A DNA stretch of 64,000 nucleotides from Climacium dendroides (lineage: Eukaryota; Streptophyta; Bryopsida; Hypnales; Climaciaceae), in assembly GCA_950106755.1 (NCBI GenBank), contig OX467082.1:26412001-26476000 (forward strand), in the 5' to 3' direction. The notes beneath the pieces are model-generated. The model had not been told where the DNA came from. It ran no database searches and saw nothing but the letters and a program-made list of their open reading frames with translations. Shown here piece by piece: positions 48,076 through 60,099 of this stretch (its first letter is position 1; each line of letters opens with the position of its first letter). A program made the translations under genes and the position numbers.

Positions 48076-48371
48076 CTAGCGCCAAAAGTGCATAACTGTG
48101 TTCCATCAGTGGCACCTGGTCATTCTAGTCAACCCGATGACAACACAGGCTTCTAAACTAGAGTTTTGGTGGTGTAATTGGCTCAATTTGCAATACATCT
48201 ATCTAAAACTGCATATGTGGTTGTGCTATGCTTCCAATTAGATGCAATCAATATCCCACTCCCCACCTCTCTCGTATGTTTATTTGCTCTTGTCAATACA
48301 ATCGCATTGTAGGTAGGCTATTTTTAAATTTGGAGAGGCAAGATCCTGTTGTTAGAGTGCTTAGGGGTTAA

Positions 48372-49200
48372 TATATGGAAACATAGGTTGACATTGATTT
48401 TCAAAACAATGAAATTGTGGTCTGTAGTGAGTGGTGTTGAGCCTTTGCTGGTAGTACCTATTATAGCAGAAGTTGCTACAAGATCCCAAGCTCTACTTGC
48501 CACAAGTGTAGGTAGTATTAGTCATTGGGAAGAAAGAGATTCATTATCTCTTACGATCATCAATAATTGTTTAGAAAACAATGTCATTTCACATATACAA
48601 TTTTACAAATCAACTCATTTAGCATGGCAAGAGTTGGAGAGATTATTTGAATCACAAGATGCAATGACAAAAATGTATCTCAAGGATAGATTATACACCT
48701 TTAAGATGAGAGAAAGTGATAGTAATACTAAACACATTCATACATTTAGAGCACATCTTGAGCAATTGTTGGCAGCAGGATCATCGGCTTCAGATGATGA
48801 GGCAGTTCTTACCTTAATGTGAAGTTTGCCTCCAAGCTATAGGTCTTTAATAAGCTTTTTGAGAAGACAATCTTGAAAGGCATTACAATCATTAATAACA
48901 TATTTGATCCAAGAAAAAATGCTCGTGAAAAATATAAGTTTGACATCTAATAGTACATCAGCACTATATGTAGGAAAGAAATTTTCAAACTTTGGAAAGA
49001 AACCATATTTTAATAAAAGATTAAAAAGGGATATAAATGAAAAAATAGTAACTAACAACCTTATGAAAAGAAGAACATTGTTGCTGATAAGAAATGTTTT
49101 TATTATAAAAAGCCAAGACATTTGATTAAAGATTGCAAAACAAGAATTGTTGCTAAAAAAGTAACAACAAAAGAAAGACAAATGTTGTTACCAAATCATA
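48372..49200 (+). pseudogene. Copia gag, main part, decayed
   Basis: Resumes in frame after the piggyBac-like insertion with WKHRLTLIFKTMKLW and continues through a typical copia gag (UBN2-like) region to SDDEAVLTLM (48822). A stop and a frame change follow. The zinc knuckle at 49095-49136 keeps C-X2-x-X4-H-X4-C spacing, but the second Cys is Tyr and the usual Gly is Arg. Confidence 0.85.
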
Positions 49201-49209
49201 CAAATTATA

Positions 49210-49340
49210 TGTGATGGCACTATTGGTTAATAACAAACCAGATTCTATATGGTACATAGATTCAAGAGCCACTCAACATATGTATTATGAATTAGAGGGA
49301 TTCATAAATTATAAAATAATAAAGTTGTTTATATATGAGA
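49210..49340 (+). pseudogene. Copia protease fragment
   Basis: WYIDSRATQHM (from 49250) is the copia aspartic-protease active-site region, normally W-x-x-DSGA. The Asp codon (49259-49261) is intact but the following Gly is Arg (AGA). It would not be active. Confidence 0.75.
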
Positions 49341-49383
49341 TGATTCAACATCATATACAATTAAGGCATGTGATGATGTAAAT

Positions 49384-50417
49384 GTGAAACTTTTAAATGG
49401 AGATGAGAGGATTATACTTGATGTCTTATACATACTGGGGCTTGTAAAGAATTTATTCTTTGCAAAACAATTAGACAAGGCTAGAATAGAAGTACAAATT
49501 AAATATGGAATATCAACACTTATAAACAAATTTGGTAAAACAATTACAACATGTAAGTTAAACCTTGACCTATATGAATTAGGTAGAACTATTACATGTA
49601 AAAAACAACAAATTGGTATCTCAAGTACTACAAGTTTAAACAAAGCCAACTTGTGGCACTTGAGATTAGGACATATAAATCAGTATAGATTAAAAGAGAT
49701 ACAAATCATAGAAAAAGGGATTGATTTTTTTAATGAGAAAGAAATAACTTTATGTTAACCTTGTATAGAAGGCAAACAATATAAAAAAATTACCTAAACA
49801 AAATACACAAAGAACTACTAAATTACTAAATCTTATATATTTTGATATATGTGGTCCTATGAAAGTTGGCACCCATTCTGGATGCACTTATTTAATTACC
49901 TTTATTGATGACTTATCAAGATATTGTCATGTATATCTATTAAAACACAAATCAAAAGCACTTGATCAATTTATTGAGTATAAATTTAGCAGAAAAACAA
50001 ACCAATCATCACATAAAAATATTAAGATCAAACTATGGAGGTGAATACATATAAAATGAATTTGTAAAAAAGGAGTAAAACAAGAACTTATCATAGCCTA
50101 TACACCATAGTAGAACGACATTTTTGAAAGAAAGAGTAAAACATTAGTAAGTACAATTTGAGGTACAATTCTTGCAATGCTATCCTATTCTAAGTTACCT
50201 AAGATTTTTTAGAGGTGAAGCACTCCAAACTGCAAATTATCTTCAAAATAGAAGCCCTACCAAGGCTATCACTGAAAATAAAACACCATTTGAAATGTGG
50301 TATGGACATCAGCCTAACTTGTTATATTTTAAAATCTTTGGATGCAAAGCCCATGTTTTTATCCCTAAAGAAATGAAAAAGAAATTAGGTTTACATTCAC
50401 AAGAAGCAATATTTTAG
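49384..50417 (+). pseudogene. Copia integrase, decayed
   Basis: GAG-pre-integrase motif LWHLRLGHINQYRLKEI (about 49652), zinc-binding His/Cys region with PCIEGKQ (preceded by a stop), and catalytic core with DICGPM and FIDDLSRYCHVYLL (49850-49950). It then has the conserved NRSPTKA...TPFEMWYGHQPNL...FGCKAHVFIP block (50240-50370). Several stops and frame shifts separate the parts. Confidence 0.85.
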
Positions 50418-50449
50418 GCTATAGTATAGAATCTAAGGCAGATCGACTT

Positions 50450-51475
50450 ATGAATCTTAAAAACAAAAGAATAATCATTTCAAGAGATGTTATATTTGAT
50501 GAAGTCCCATTTGATGTACAAGACAAGACCTTGCCACATGAAGATGATGACAAAGATCTAATGGACTTGGATTTACTTAAAAGACCTTCAACAACTATAA
50601 AATTTAATCTTGCCAATACTATTCATCATCAATGTGAGTCTTTTGATCAATCACAACAAACTATTGATTTAAATACATCTGATTTACAACCAATTTCAAA
50701 ACGTTCTTCAAAATTGGAGACACAATGCCCTTCTCATAATGATGTAATTGAAGCATTCTCTCAACTATCCTTACATAGTCAAAACAATGATAATAGCAGT
50801 AACTTACCTCTTGAGGAAATTGAAGTGACTTCTATCTTAAGAGAGCCATCTCTGCCAAGCCCTCCACCTAGTTCTTTTAGATCTAAAAGGAATATTAAAT
50901 CAACAAAAAGGTTATTTGAATCCATCCAAAGAAGGAAAGAATATAAAAGACATTGTCTTAAAGATCATCAAGCTAATATTATTCTCACCTCTATAGAAGC
51001 TCCTCAGACTCTTCAAGAAGCTTTAGAAAGAGTTGATGCCAAAGAATGGCAAGCTACAATCACTACTAAACTTACTTCATTAGAAAAAAACAAAACATGG
51101 AATTTAGTTCCACTATAAGGCTAGGCTAGTAGCAAGAGGATTACTCAAACTCAAGGTATTGACTATACTAAGATATTTTTTCTTGTGGTCAAATTCAATT
51201 TTATAAAAGTACTTCTTGCTCTAGAAGCCCAATACAACTTAGAGATTCACCGATTAGATGTCAAAACAACATTTTTACATGGATTCATTAAAGAAGATAT
51301 ATACATGAGTATACCTAAAAGTTTATTCCCTCCTAAAGACATTAATTTGGTATGAAAATTAAATAAATCTCTATATGGCCATAAGGTCATCTCAGGCATA
51401 GTATCAAAGATAAGATCAATTTTTATTGCCTTATCAATACCAAGAGTTAGAATCAGATGCTAATAACTATCTTAA
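50450..51475 (+). pseudogene. Copia reverse transcriptase, N-terminal part
   Basis: An open stretch of 222 codons (50450-51118) covers the linker and the start of RVT_2 (EALERVDAKEWQATITTKL, NKTWNLVPL). Decayed RT continues with LDVKTTFLHG-like and KSLYG segments to DANNYL, where TTAA (51472-51475) marks the insertion of a 1.28-kb MITE. Confidence 0.8.
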
Positions 51476-52762
51476 CTCCTCACGGCCCCAGCCTTAGAAG
51501 ACACTATGAGACAATTTATGGATCAATCCGTGAAATTTGTGACCTAGCTCGAAATCGGTTGAAAAGCAACAAAGTGCACCATTGAATTTGGGTGATGCCT
51601 TCACTGTGATTTGGCAACATTTGTTTGATTGAAAAATGGTGATGCCTAGTGTGACATCATAGTGATTGATCATTGACAATTTTGACCAAAAAACTGTTGC
51701 ATATCTTGCTTCACGACATTTGTGACCACACAAATTGCAACTCCAATCACAAATTCCAATGAAAAATTCAGCAAGTGGCTGCTCACTTGTCGTCGACACA
51801 CATACCAAATTTTGAGTCACGACAACAGAGAATAGAGGAGGTAATTGCAAACACATCCAATACAAGAAACTTGTGTGACTGGCAATGACCGATTTCCCAT
51901 ATAAAGGTGACAGGTGATGGACAGTCACATTGTCGGAAAGGAAATTAGTGTGGGTTCATTGAAACATGAAGTGCAAATATGCAATCTAAGCATGCAACAT
52001 CATCTCCATGATTCCCTAACAAAGTCGACTATAAGTTGCCAACATGGTGCAATGCATAAGAGATTTTGAGATCAATATACCTTCTGAAACTCCGAGCCAA
52101 TGACTAGAACTGAAAATCAAATCCTTGACAAGCTAGGAGACTTCCTTCAATTCCTTCCAAACTTCAAATTACAATAGAAGTTCAAACATCACTGTCTCGA
52201 TACCATGCATAATTCACTGATCAAACTAGCAGAGCAAACTTGGAAGCAATTTGCCTTTGCCACAATCGTAAACCATCAACAAATCCAATCGCTCCGATCT
52301 CACTCAAGAACTTGACACCCCACTAATTTGCCATGCACATCTCTTAATAACATACCCTAAATCGTGTGAGCGTCACCATCCTTCTACCACCTCGCACGGA
52401 AACAAGCAATGCCATGAAACATACTTAGAGTTCAGCGCAAGAAAGAAGAACGGTACTAAATTAATCTGGGTGGATATGAGGCCCAGAATCCAAGGCCAAT
52501 AGTCTCTAACTAGCCATGGCAAGTCATTATTTGGACAAAGAGCAGCAACTACCACGTCCTGTATTTTACATAATAAATTCAAATGTTTGATGCAGCCTGG
52601 CAGGTCAAGGAAGCTTCCATCGGAAACCAACATGACATTCCTCTCTTCGAACCCTCCATTTTTATTTTTTATTTCATTTAAATCCACCACATCTCCTACT
52701 GGCAAAACTAGTTTTCAAATTGAGAGGGGACAGATTTCGTCCTTGGGGCACTGAGGGGTTAA
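51472..52762. mobile_element. piggyBac-like non-autonomous element in copia RT
   Basis: TTAA at 51472-51475 and 52759-52762. Termini CTCCTCACGGCCCCAGCC and, as reverse complement of the right end, CCCCTCAGTGCCCCAAGG. The 1,283-bp insert splits the RT just after DANNYL, and removal of one TTAA restores the frame exactly. The termini resemble those of family B and the 8.25-kb element (CCCCTGAGYRCCCC type). Minus frames at 51494-51928 (144 codons) and 52373-52705 (110 codons) are open but match nothing I know. Cargo or chance cannot be separated. Confidence 0.8.
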
Positions 52763-53115
52763 AAGAGAAGTTGATAATGGTTTCACAATTCTTACCATAT
52801 ATGTTGATGGCTGCATAATCATTAGCAATCATATTATACCCTTGGAAATATAATTATAAGAAATTGACAAGGATGGATCATAATACATCAACAAAAATAT
52901 TTAACACATAAACTTAAAAAATTTAATATGCTTAATTGTAACCCAATAAGCACACCAATGCAATTTGGGATTAGATTAAGTAGAGAAAGAAATACAACAT
53001 CCCATCAAGATCCGTATTAAAACTAACAAGTTTTAGGCAATCTAATGCATGGCATTATTAATTCACGTCCTGATTATGTATATACAATCAGCAGCTTAAC
53101 TCAATATTTATCTAA
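52763..53115 (+). pseudogene. Copia reverse transcriptase, C-terminal part
   Basis: Resumes in frame with REVDNGFTILTIYVDG. The catalytic YVDD box reads YVDG (52800-52811), so the second Asp is lost. Further RT blocks follow with interrupted frames. Confidence 0.8.
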
Positions 53116-53118
53116 TCC

Positions 53119-53690
53119 TTGTATATCACACATTTAAACATTAAAATGAACTTTAAAATATTTATAAAAGGTACCTTAGCCTTTGGAATGAAGTATAAAA
53201 AATCCATACAAAGAGATGTACTTTATGGCTTTTCTGATGCAAATTGGGCAGGTGACAAAGAAACTTGCCGACCTACATCAAGTTATTGTTTCATCCTTAC
53301 TAGTGGCATTATTTCTTGAGGTAGCAAAAAGCAACAATTAGTTGCACTATCTTCAACAAAATTGGAGTACATGGCATTGGCAAAGGCTACAATTGAAGCA
53401 ATTTGGTTGAGAAAATTATTACATGAGCTTGGTTTTATTCAACAAAATTCAACCATAATCTATTCAGATAGTCAAAGTGCCATTGCCTTAAGTGAAAATC
53501 CAAAGTATCATTCTAGAAGCAAACACGTTGATACACAATATCATTTTACAAGAGAAAAGTGAGGAGAAAAGGTACTTTCATAAGACATTGAATTCAAATA
53601 TGTTTCAATAGCAAATATGGCAGCTGATAATTTTACAAAAGCCTTACATAGAGATAAACATTACTAATGTATGTCCAAATTAGGTATGAG
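53119..53690 (+). pseudogene. Copia RNase H, decayed
   Basis: Clear Ty1/copia RNase H: GFSDANWAGDKETCRPTSSY, a stop where Trp is expected before GSKKQQLVALSS, EYMALAKATIEAIWLRKLL, SDSQSAIALSENPKYHSRSK, and the C-terminal AADNFTKAL block near 53620. The catalytic acidic residues (SDAN, E of EYMAL, SDSQ) appear present. Confidence 0.85.
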
Positions 53691-54870
53691 TTTGATTTCT
53701 ACAATTTCTAGTAATGTACAAGAATCAAAACTACAAGCTTTAGTAACATACACAAAGCCACTTCCAAGATCCATCTCATGTAGGAGAATCACTACTAAAA
53801 AATATATTCAAGCAACTAAACCTTGACTTTATCACTTATTTCAACTTATGAAACAATTTGCACTAGAGTTTGGTAAGTCTTGGAGTTGGAGACACTATCA
53901 GCCCTTAGGCCATAGATTGTCCAAGACTTCTCAAAGTGACCAAAATCTTAAACATAAAAGGCTAAATAATCTAAATCCTAATCAACATTTATAAGTTGAA
54001 GTAAACTTTGCTCAAGCAAACCAATACAATAAGCATCAAGGTCAAATCAAATATTTACAAGCAAAGTCAAAGGCCATGTGGCCCATACTTTATGGACCCA
54101 TATATTCCAACAACCAACACAACCAAACAAAGAGCCAACAAATCAAGGATGATTTACAGGTTCCTTTTCCAAAGTACTTGGCTCCATCTTATCAAAGTCT
54201 TTTTGCTTCTAATAAGCCAACCAAATCAACTAAAAAAAGGTTGGCCTAAAGCAGGTACAAGTGCAATTATTGCAATTGTTTGACTTTGTTTAAATAGTGC
54301 AAGCAAAAGTAGACAAGCAATGGCTACTTACTTCAACAAAGTCCACATTTGACATAACAGATCACCTCAACATGACAAGCAACTTCCAACATCATTGGAG
54401 CTGGTGCTACCCACTAAGTTTTGTCCTCCACGCCTCAAAGCCTTATTACAAGACATGATCTCCAAGATCTTCATCCTCACACACAAGTGCTTAGCCACCA
54501 TACTAAGGTGCTTCTCCACCACACTCAAATACTAGTTGTCACCACATTGAAGAACTCCAAGTCTCCAACCCTATGTTGTCCAAACACAAGGGAGAAACAA
54601 TCGTCAAAGACATAGACATAGATGCAAGCAAACACTTTATGAAGAACAAAAAAAAAAGACCATTGAGCTTGAGACTAGGAGCTCAAAGCATACTAGAAGT
54701 GGGAAGCACAAGAATGGGGCAGTGATACGGCATAGCTACATAGAAGCTGTCGCGACTCTATATCCTAGCCACAAAAAAACCCTATACAAGAAGGAAGAAG
54801 ACCATTTTCAATGGATGTGTTGTGATCTTCATCAATTTGGATGAAAAATAAACTAGTGTACTAGTGGGAG
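53691..54870 (+). other. Copia 3' untranslated region and polypurine tract
   Basis: About 1.2 kb between pol and the 3' LTR without conserved motifs. The purine run AGTGGGAG (54863-54870) directly before the LTR is the likely polypurine tract. Small open frames here are unassigned. Confidence 0.6.
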
Positions 54871-55049
54871 TATAGGATACATAGTTTAGTATGTATATAG
54901 TATACTAGTTAATACAAATGTAAATACTAACCTAATAGCCATGACTTTATACAAACACAAAGATGTGACTATTATAAATAATCTAGATAAGCCTTAAGAA
55001 TGAAAGTTATCTTTTATTTCAATAATAATATACACATATTTTTCCAACA
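54871..55049 (+). mobile_element. Copia 3' LTR
   Basis: 179 bp matching 39543-39717 end to end. It begins TATAGGATACATAG (TG changed to TA) and ends TTTTTCCAACA. LTR-to-LTR span is about 15.5 kb, of which ~9.5 kb is later TTAA-type insertions, leaving a ~6-kb copia. Confidence 0.85.
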
Positions 55050-56590
55050 TAAACAACACCTAGGCACCCTTTAAGATAAAAATTCACATAAAAACTATAA
55101 CTTGCTTGTGCTTGTTGTAGTCATATAATCTATAGAGGAGATATGTGAAACTGAAAATTTTGTTAATTTTTCAATTTTTCTATAGTACTAGCATGATGGC
55201 AGGCTTAAAGCCCGGTTATTACCAGTTAAGTGAATTCTATCGTCGTTTATCATCAATGGTTGCGAAATGGATGAATGGATGTAATCTATTGCGGCGGTTA
55301 CCAGCGGTTGCAGCGAAGCGGGTGAAAATCAATTGTTCGTGTTTTGGAAGGTTGAGTTTGGAGAGGGTATCCAGAGCTCCTGTGCGGTACGGCCGGCAGT
55401 GGTTTTTGTGTGAGCGATAGTTGTGATCGTGTGAGTGTGCGTGTGCAGGAGCGGAATCTATTGTACTGTTGTGGTTGTACCTTAGTGTCAGATCTATAGT
55501 CGTTATATCAGTGGGTGTGTTAAGGTTGTAGTAGTGCTGGATCGATAGATGCTACGGAGTGAAGTTGGACAGGAATGAGGAGCTATTGTAAAATTCATTA
55601 GGAAATATAATGCGGAGTTATAAAATGAGTGTGTTGTGTTCTATTGTGTGGAAATTGTGTGTGTTAATTTTTGGGATGTGTTAAGGCAAATGTGATTTCT
55701 TTTCTGCTATTGTGTGATGTGAATATTTGAATGTACTAGAATGGTGTGAAACTATTGTGAAATGTGTCTGTATTGAGTGTTAAGTTTATAGATCCAAACA
55801 TGTGTGGGATTTCTATCGTTATGGCTGGATGTGAATGCATATTTGTATTTGCTTTTAATCGTTTTATCAATTGTGCATAGACTGGTTGCATGGTGTGTCA
55901 ATGGTGTATGAGCATGAGTCTGTTGAGTATTTTATGATCTGAATGGAGAGGTTAATCTATAGGGCAGTGTGATTCGGAGCGTCTGGTTTAAAATTGAATC
56001 AATAGAGTTGAGAGATGAGTGGTTTAAAAGCAACTCGAAATTTATCCAAATTGAAGAAATACAAAGTGTTGTAATTACTTGAATTATGTTAACCTTGAGT
56101 GTAAAATAAAAGAAGAAACTGCTATAGTTGATAATGTAAGTGGAAGTCCTATAGATGAGAAATTGAAGAGAACTTGCGCTAAAGATAATCAATAGTTGGT
56201 GGACAGCGTACGCTGCGAGGAGCAATAGAACGATATGGAAAGGAATCAATCGGAGATGCTGGATGCTTGACTATGCGAGAAGATCTATAGAGCCTGCACC
56301 AGCGCAATTGGGTGGCTGTCGAGAGGATTGAACCATAGAGCTGAATTGATAGGCCTCTGTACAATTGATAAGTTTCCAACCTGAATTTAATTATAATAAA
56401 TTAAGTTATATCTATGGTGAGAGTAGGATCAGATCATTTCCCCTATCCATCAATTGTGCACAGATTTTGGGTAATGGATTAAATCCATTATCTTCATTTG
56501 ATTATCCATAGCACCTTGCCTCCCTGAGAACGAACTTTAAACTATAGGAATTCCTCAATGGTTCATCCATTGTAGAAAACCATCTACACT
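55050..56590 (+). other. Unrecognised, GT-rich transcript-like region
   Basis: A 91-codon plus frame at 55145-55420 (hydrophobic start, then basic, Arg-rich) is followed by a GT-rich stretch with TTATAAAATGAG near 55618. The style resembles a retrotransposon leader or an unknown gene, but no partner repeat or protein motif supports either. Confidence 0.3.
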
Positions 56591-56803
56591 TGTCTATTTA
56601 CAAAGGATGGATAAATATATGCTCATGTAATAGTGCATTTGTTGGGAGCATAAAATACTTGAAGAAATTTGTTTCATCTTTGACTAACAAGGAAAAAATA
56701 TCAATACACTATATGAAGACAAGGTAGTCTTAGTATTGTCTATAATGGAGAAATTCCCTTATATATAGGTATACAACTCCTTACATATAGGTATAAGACT
56801 TTG

Positions 56804-56808
<5 letters not shown>

Positions 56809-56847
<39 letters not shown>
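56809..56847. repeat. (TA)n microsatellite
   Basis: About 20 uninterrupted TA dinucleotides; likely length-polymorphic. Confidence 0.9.
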
Positions 56848-56850
<3 letters not shown>

Positions 56851-56979
56851 TTACAAGTACCAAATATCAATATATGTATAATGTTTATGAACTGCACATA
56901 CACATGTTTATATATATTATGTATAAATACCACATAAGTTATATACATGATCATGTAAATGTAGTAAAACCTTTGAAAA

Positions 56980-58855
56980 CATAGTCAAACTTTAAATGAA
57001 TGTCATTGTTGCTTCAAAACTCCAAATCAAATATGTCTTAGCTTCATGGAAAGATAACAAATATTGTGCAAATTCTCTAAAACTCAAAGTCAAAAGAGAT
57101 ACTACCTGTATTTTATATCTTGTCGCTCATAATTTCAAAAGCAACTATACATCCCTCCACTTTAGAACATATAACATTTGCATAATAACTTCAAATCAAA
57201 AGTGAATTTTTTTTCAAAAGCTAACAAAATATTTCACAATCTTTTTAAATTTTAAAGCCAAATAAGATACTTTCTGCATTTTATAACTTGTCAAAATTGA
57301 CACTTTCAATCCCGAGGTTAGCTTCTCTCTCTTTCATTTTTAATTCCATAACTTTCACTTCATAACTCTAAACTAAGAGTTTGATACCTTTTGAAAAGAT
57401 AACACAAATATCTACAAACCTTTCAAATCTCAAGTGAAAATTATGAGATTTTGTAGTTAGTCAAATTTTCCTCCAATTCAAAGGCAACTCTTTACTATTT
57501 CACTCCCAAGCACATAACTTTCACTTTTTAATTCCAAATTAAGACTATGATATCTTTTTGGAAAGATAAAAATTCAATACATAAGCACACCACATCTCAA
57601 ATCTAAATACCTCTTCACTACATAATTATGAGTGCCTAAAATTTACTCTCAAACTTTATAACTACTAATCTTCTCCAACTCTATTAAGCATAGCTTTCTC
57701 ATACAAACTCCAAATGAAACAAGTCGTAACTTTTTGGAATTACAAAAAAAAAGAAATGCTTACATATTTTCATTTCAAAATTTACAATATACAACACATA
57801 ATGTCTTTTCAAACACATGGGCCAAACTAAACAACTATGAGAATGAAAGACTGAGAGGAAACCTCTTCTTATCCTCCACCTCCACCATACAAACCAAATG
57901 GACATCAATCCACACCTTAACCATGTAGCTCTCTTGAAACTCATTGGTCATCATTATTGATCATATAATTCATTTTTATTCTTATTTAAAAGACTTATCA
58001 TCCTAAATTTCAACTACAAGGTAAATTAGCTTTATTTTTCCTTCCTACAACTTCTTATATATAAAATAAAATTAGAAAAATAATTTCAGTATGAAAATAA
58101 AGACTAAGATTTAATAGTTGGCTACTAGAAGTAAAAAAATAGAATTTCAAAGAAAACGTCACTCCATCTATAAGAACTTAAGGATGCATTTAATAGTAGC
58201 AACAACATACTCTGCACAATTTGCTTTAGTCAAAGGATTGATTGACATTTTAACAATGGCTAGTAGCCATGACTTCTTTCAATAGATTTAATCATACAAT
58301 AATATTGTTTTCATTGAGATGCTCAAAACATAATTTAAATCTCACTTTTTGACTGTTGGACTCGACTCATCCAATCTACAACAAGATCTCAAAGGACCAA
58401 ACATTATGTTGAAGATTTTCATGCCATCGTTTTTCCATACAAGATTGTTTTGGCAGTTGAAAAGACTTGGCTTATTCTTGTAGACGCTCTTATAGTGGTT
58501 GTGACAAAGAAAATTATAGTTCTAGCTCTAATTGAGGCTCTTTATCTAGAGACTCCAAAAAAATCCTCTAATTTGACATTCAAAAACTTAAGAAAGTGAA
58601 AAATAGAAATTAAATCCAACATCAATGAAATTTTATAATCTAAGAAAATCACCTCAAACTAATGAGGCTCTCAGATGATTCTTTTTCTATATAGATGGCA
58701 TATGCGTGTTACCAAGAAGGCATCACCTTGAAGTCATTTAAAGTATTTTCATCTTCTTTTATATATTATTATAATTGAAATTTACCAAAACAATATATAA
58801 TATAAAATTTTACACAATGTTTGTATTTGCAATGCAACACCATGCTGGGGTATGT
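56980..58855 (+). repeat. LTR-like repeat family E, copy 3
   Basis: Aligns with 42190-43885: 'catagtcaaactttaaatgaatg', several ~180-bp 'cataacttt...aaaagctaac' units, the block GAACTTAAGGATGCATTTAATAG, and an end near TTGCAATGCAACA (58851). The left ~500 bp present in copy 2 is missing or too decayed. Confidence 0.45.
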
Positions 58856-60099
58856 TGGGATGGCTAATGTCTAGTACCTAAATTTTTAGACAAGTTGAAA
58901 CTCCTCGACCTTATAATATTACTTTCAACTCTAGTTATTAAAGTAGTGATCTATGCTGTAGAACTAGGCATCTTGAACCTTAAGATTCTCCTTTGACATT
59001 GGATAAACTAAATGAAGTTCCATCCCAAAAGTGGATACGAGTTTTCTTCTTTGATATGGCTTATGACTCATAAATTATCATCAATTTGTGGATGTAGAAT
59101 ATAGAATCAAATCATTTTAGCATGGAAGCATGTAGTCAAGTACATTGAAGGCGTTCCACTAGTCAACAATGATGAAGTCTTTAAGACCAACTTATAGTAG
59201 TCTACTTGGTTCATTGGTTCAAATTTTGATTTATCCTTGGAAAGGGCACAACAATTGGCTATAAGTAGCTTATGTACAATTCAAGATTTATACGATGATA
59301 GTCACAAACCTTCAAATCATAGGAAGTTATTTCATCAATTTTTAGACTTTATGACTTAGATCATTGTAGGTGGTTAACCTTATTGCACAAATTCCACCAC
59401 TTTGGCTATATCTTATCTTCTATCAAAGCAACATGGTGGAGATTGAAGATTCATTTGAAGATTCATTTGAAGATTGGATTGGTATTTTCTCAAATATAGA
59501 GGCTCAACTTCTTAAAGTTATATGGCAAGTAGAAGCCACAACTCAATGCTTTATAACATCCCAACTGCAAGGTATCTCTTTTCTAGGACAATTATATAGA
59601 AAGACAATTGATCACAACTCACGAAAGGTACACAATACATTCTTCCAAACTCTAATGAGATTGTTATCTATAGAGGTTTTGTGCATCTGGTAAAGGTAAT
59701 ACAAGTTAAGAAAAGAAGGAATCAACTTCATGCTCTCCTATTTGATGGTTGTATTCAATCATTATCTTTTAATCTTACACAATGGTAGTAGAATAACGAT
59801 ATTTTACTTATGTAGTATTCATCAGCTATAACGGAATTTACTCACTCAATGAAGATCACCTAAAAGAACCAATCTCTCAAAACAGCCAAGCCACCTACCA
59901 CATTCATTCACACTCACATAGCACAACATATAGAATCCGGCGTATCTTCAAAAACAAGCTACTTTTATGTGGTTTGTGTGGCATAATGCAATAGTTGTGA
60001 ATTTTTAGAGGGCATGCATTGCCTCAGGGATCAATATAAGATGTGAATATTGTGACTTAGGTAACAAGTAAACATCCTTACTACTAGAAGAAAACCTTT
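58856..60099 (+). pseudogene. Decayed coding-like region, unknown
   Basis: Protein-like fragments appear in shifting frames, for example AWKHVVKYIEGVPLVNNDEV (about 59112), IQDLYDDSHKPSNHRKLF (about 59280) and a 107-codon frame at 59370-59693 that carries a tandem 15-bp duplication (EDSFEDSFED). I cannot assign a family. A transposon-derived pseudogene is likely. Confidence 0.3.

Larger units (their letters stand above)
40109..48371 (-). mobile_element. 8.25-kb piggyBac-like element (former autonomous copy)
   Basis: TTAA duplications (40109-40112; 48368-48371) flank termini CCCTTGAGTACCTAGCCC and, as reverse complement of the right end, CCCCTAAGCACTC. Both terminal regions match the 268-bp MITE at 28523-28790. 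A decayed piggyBac transposase core lies at 40639-41340 (minus). The interior has been enlarged by a hAT fragment (40373-40638), an LTR-like repeat (about 41650-43885) and a CACTA-ended foldback (44297-44627). It sits precisely in copia gag and must be younger than that copia. Now inactive. Confidence 0.8.
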
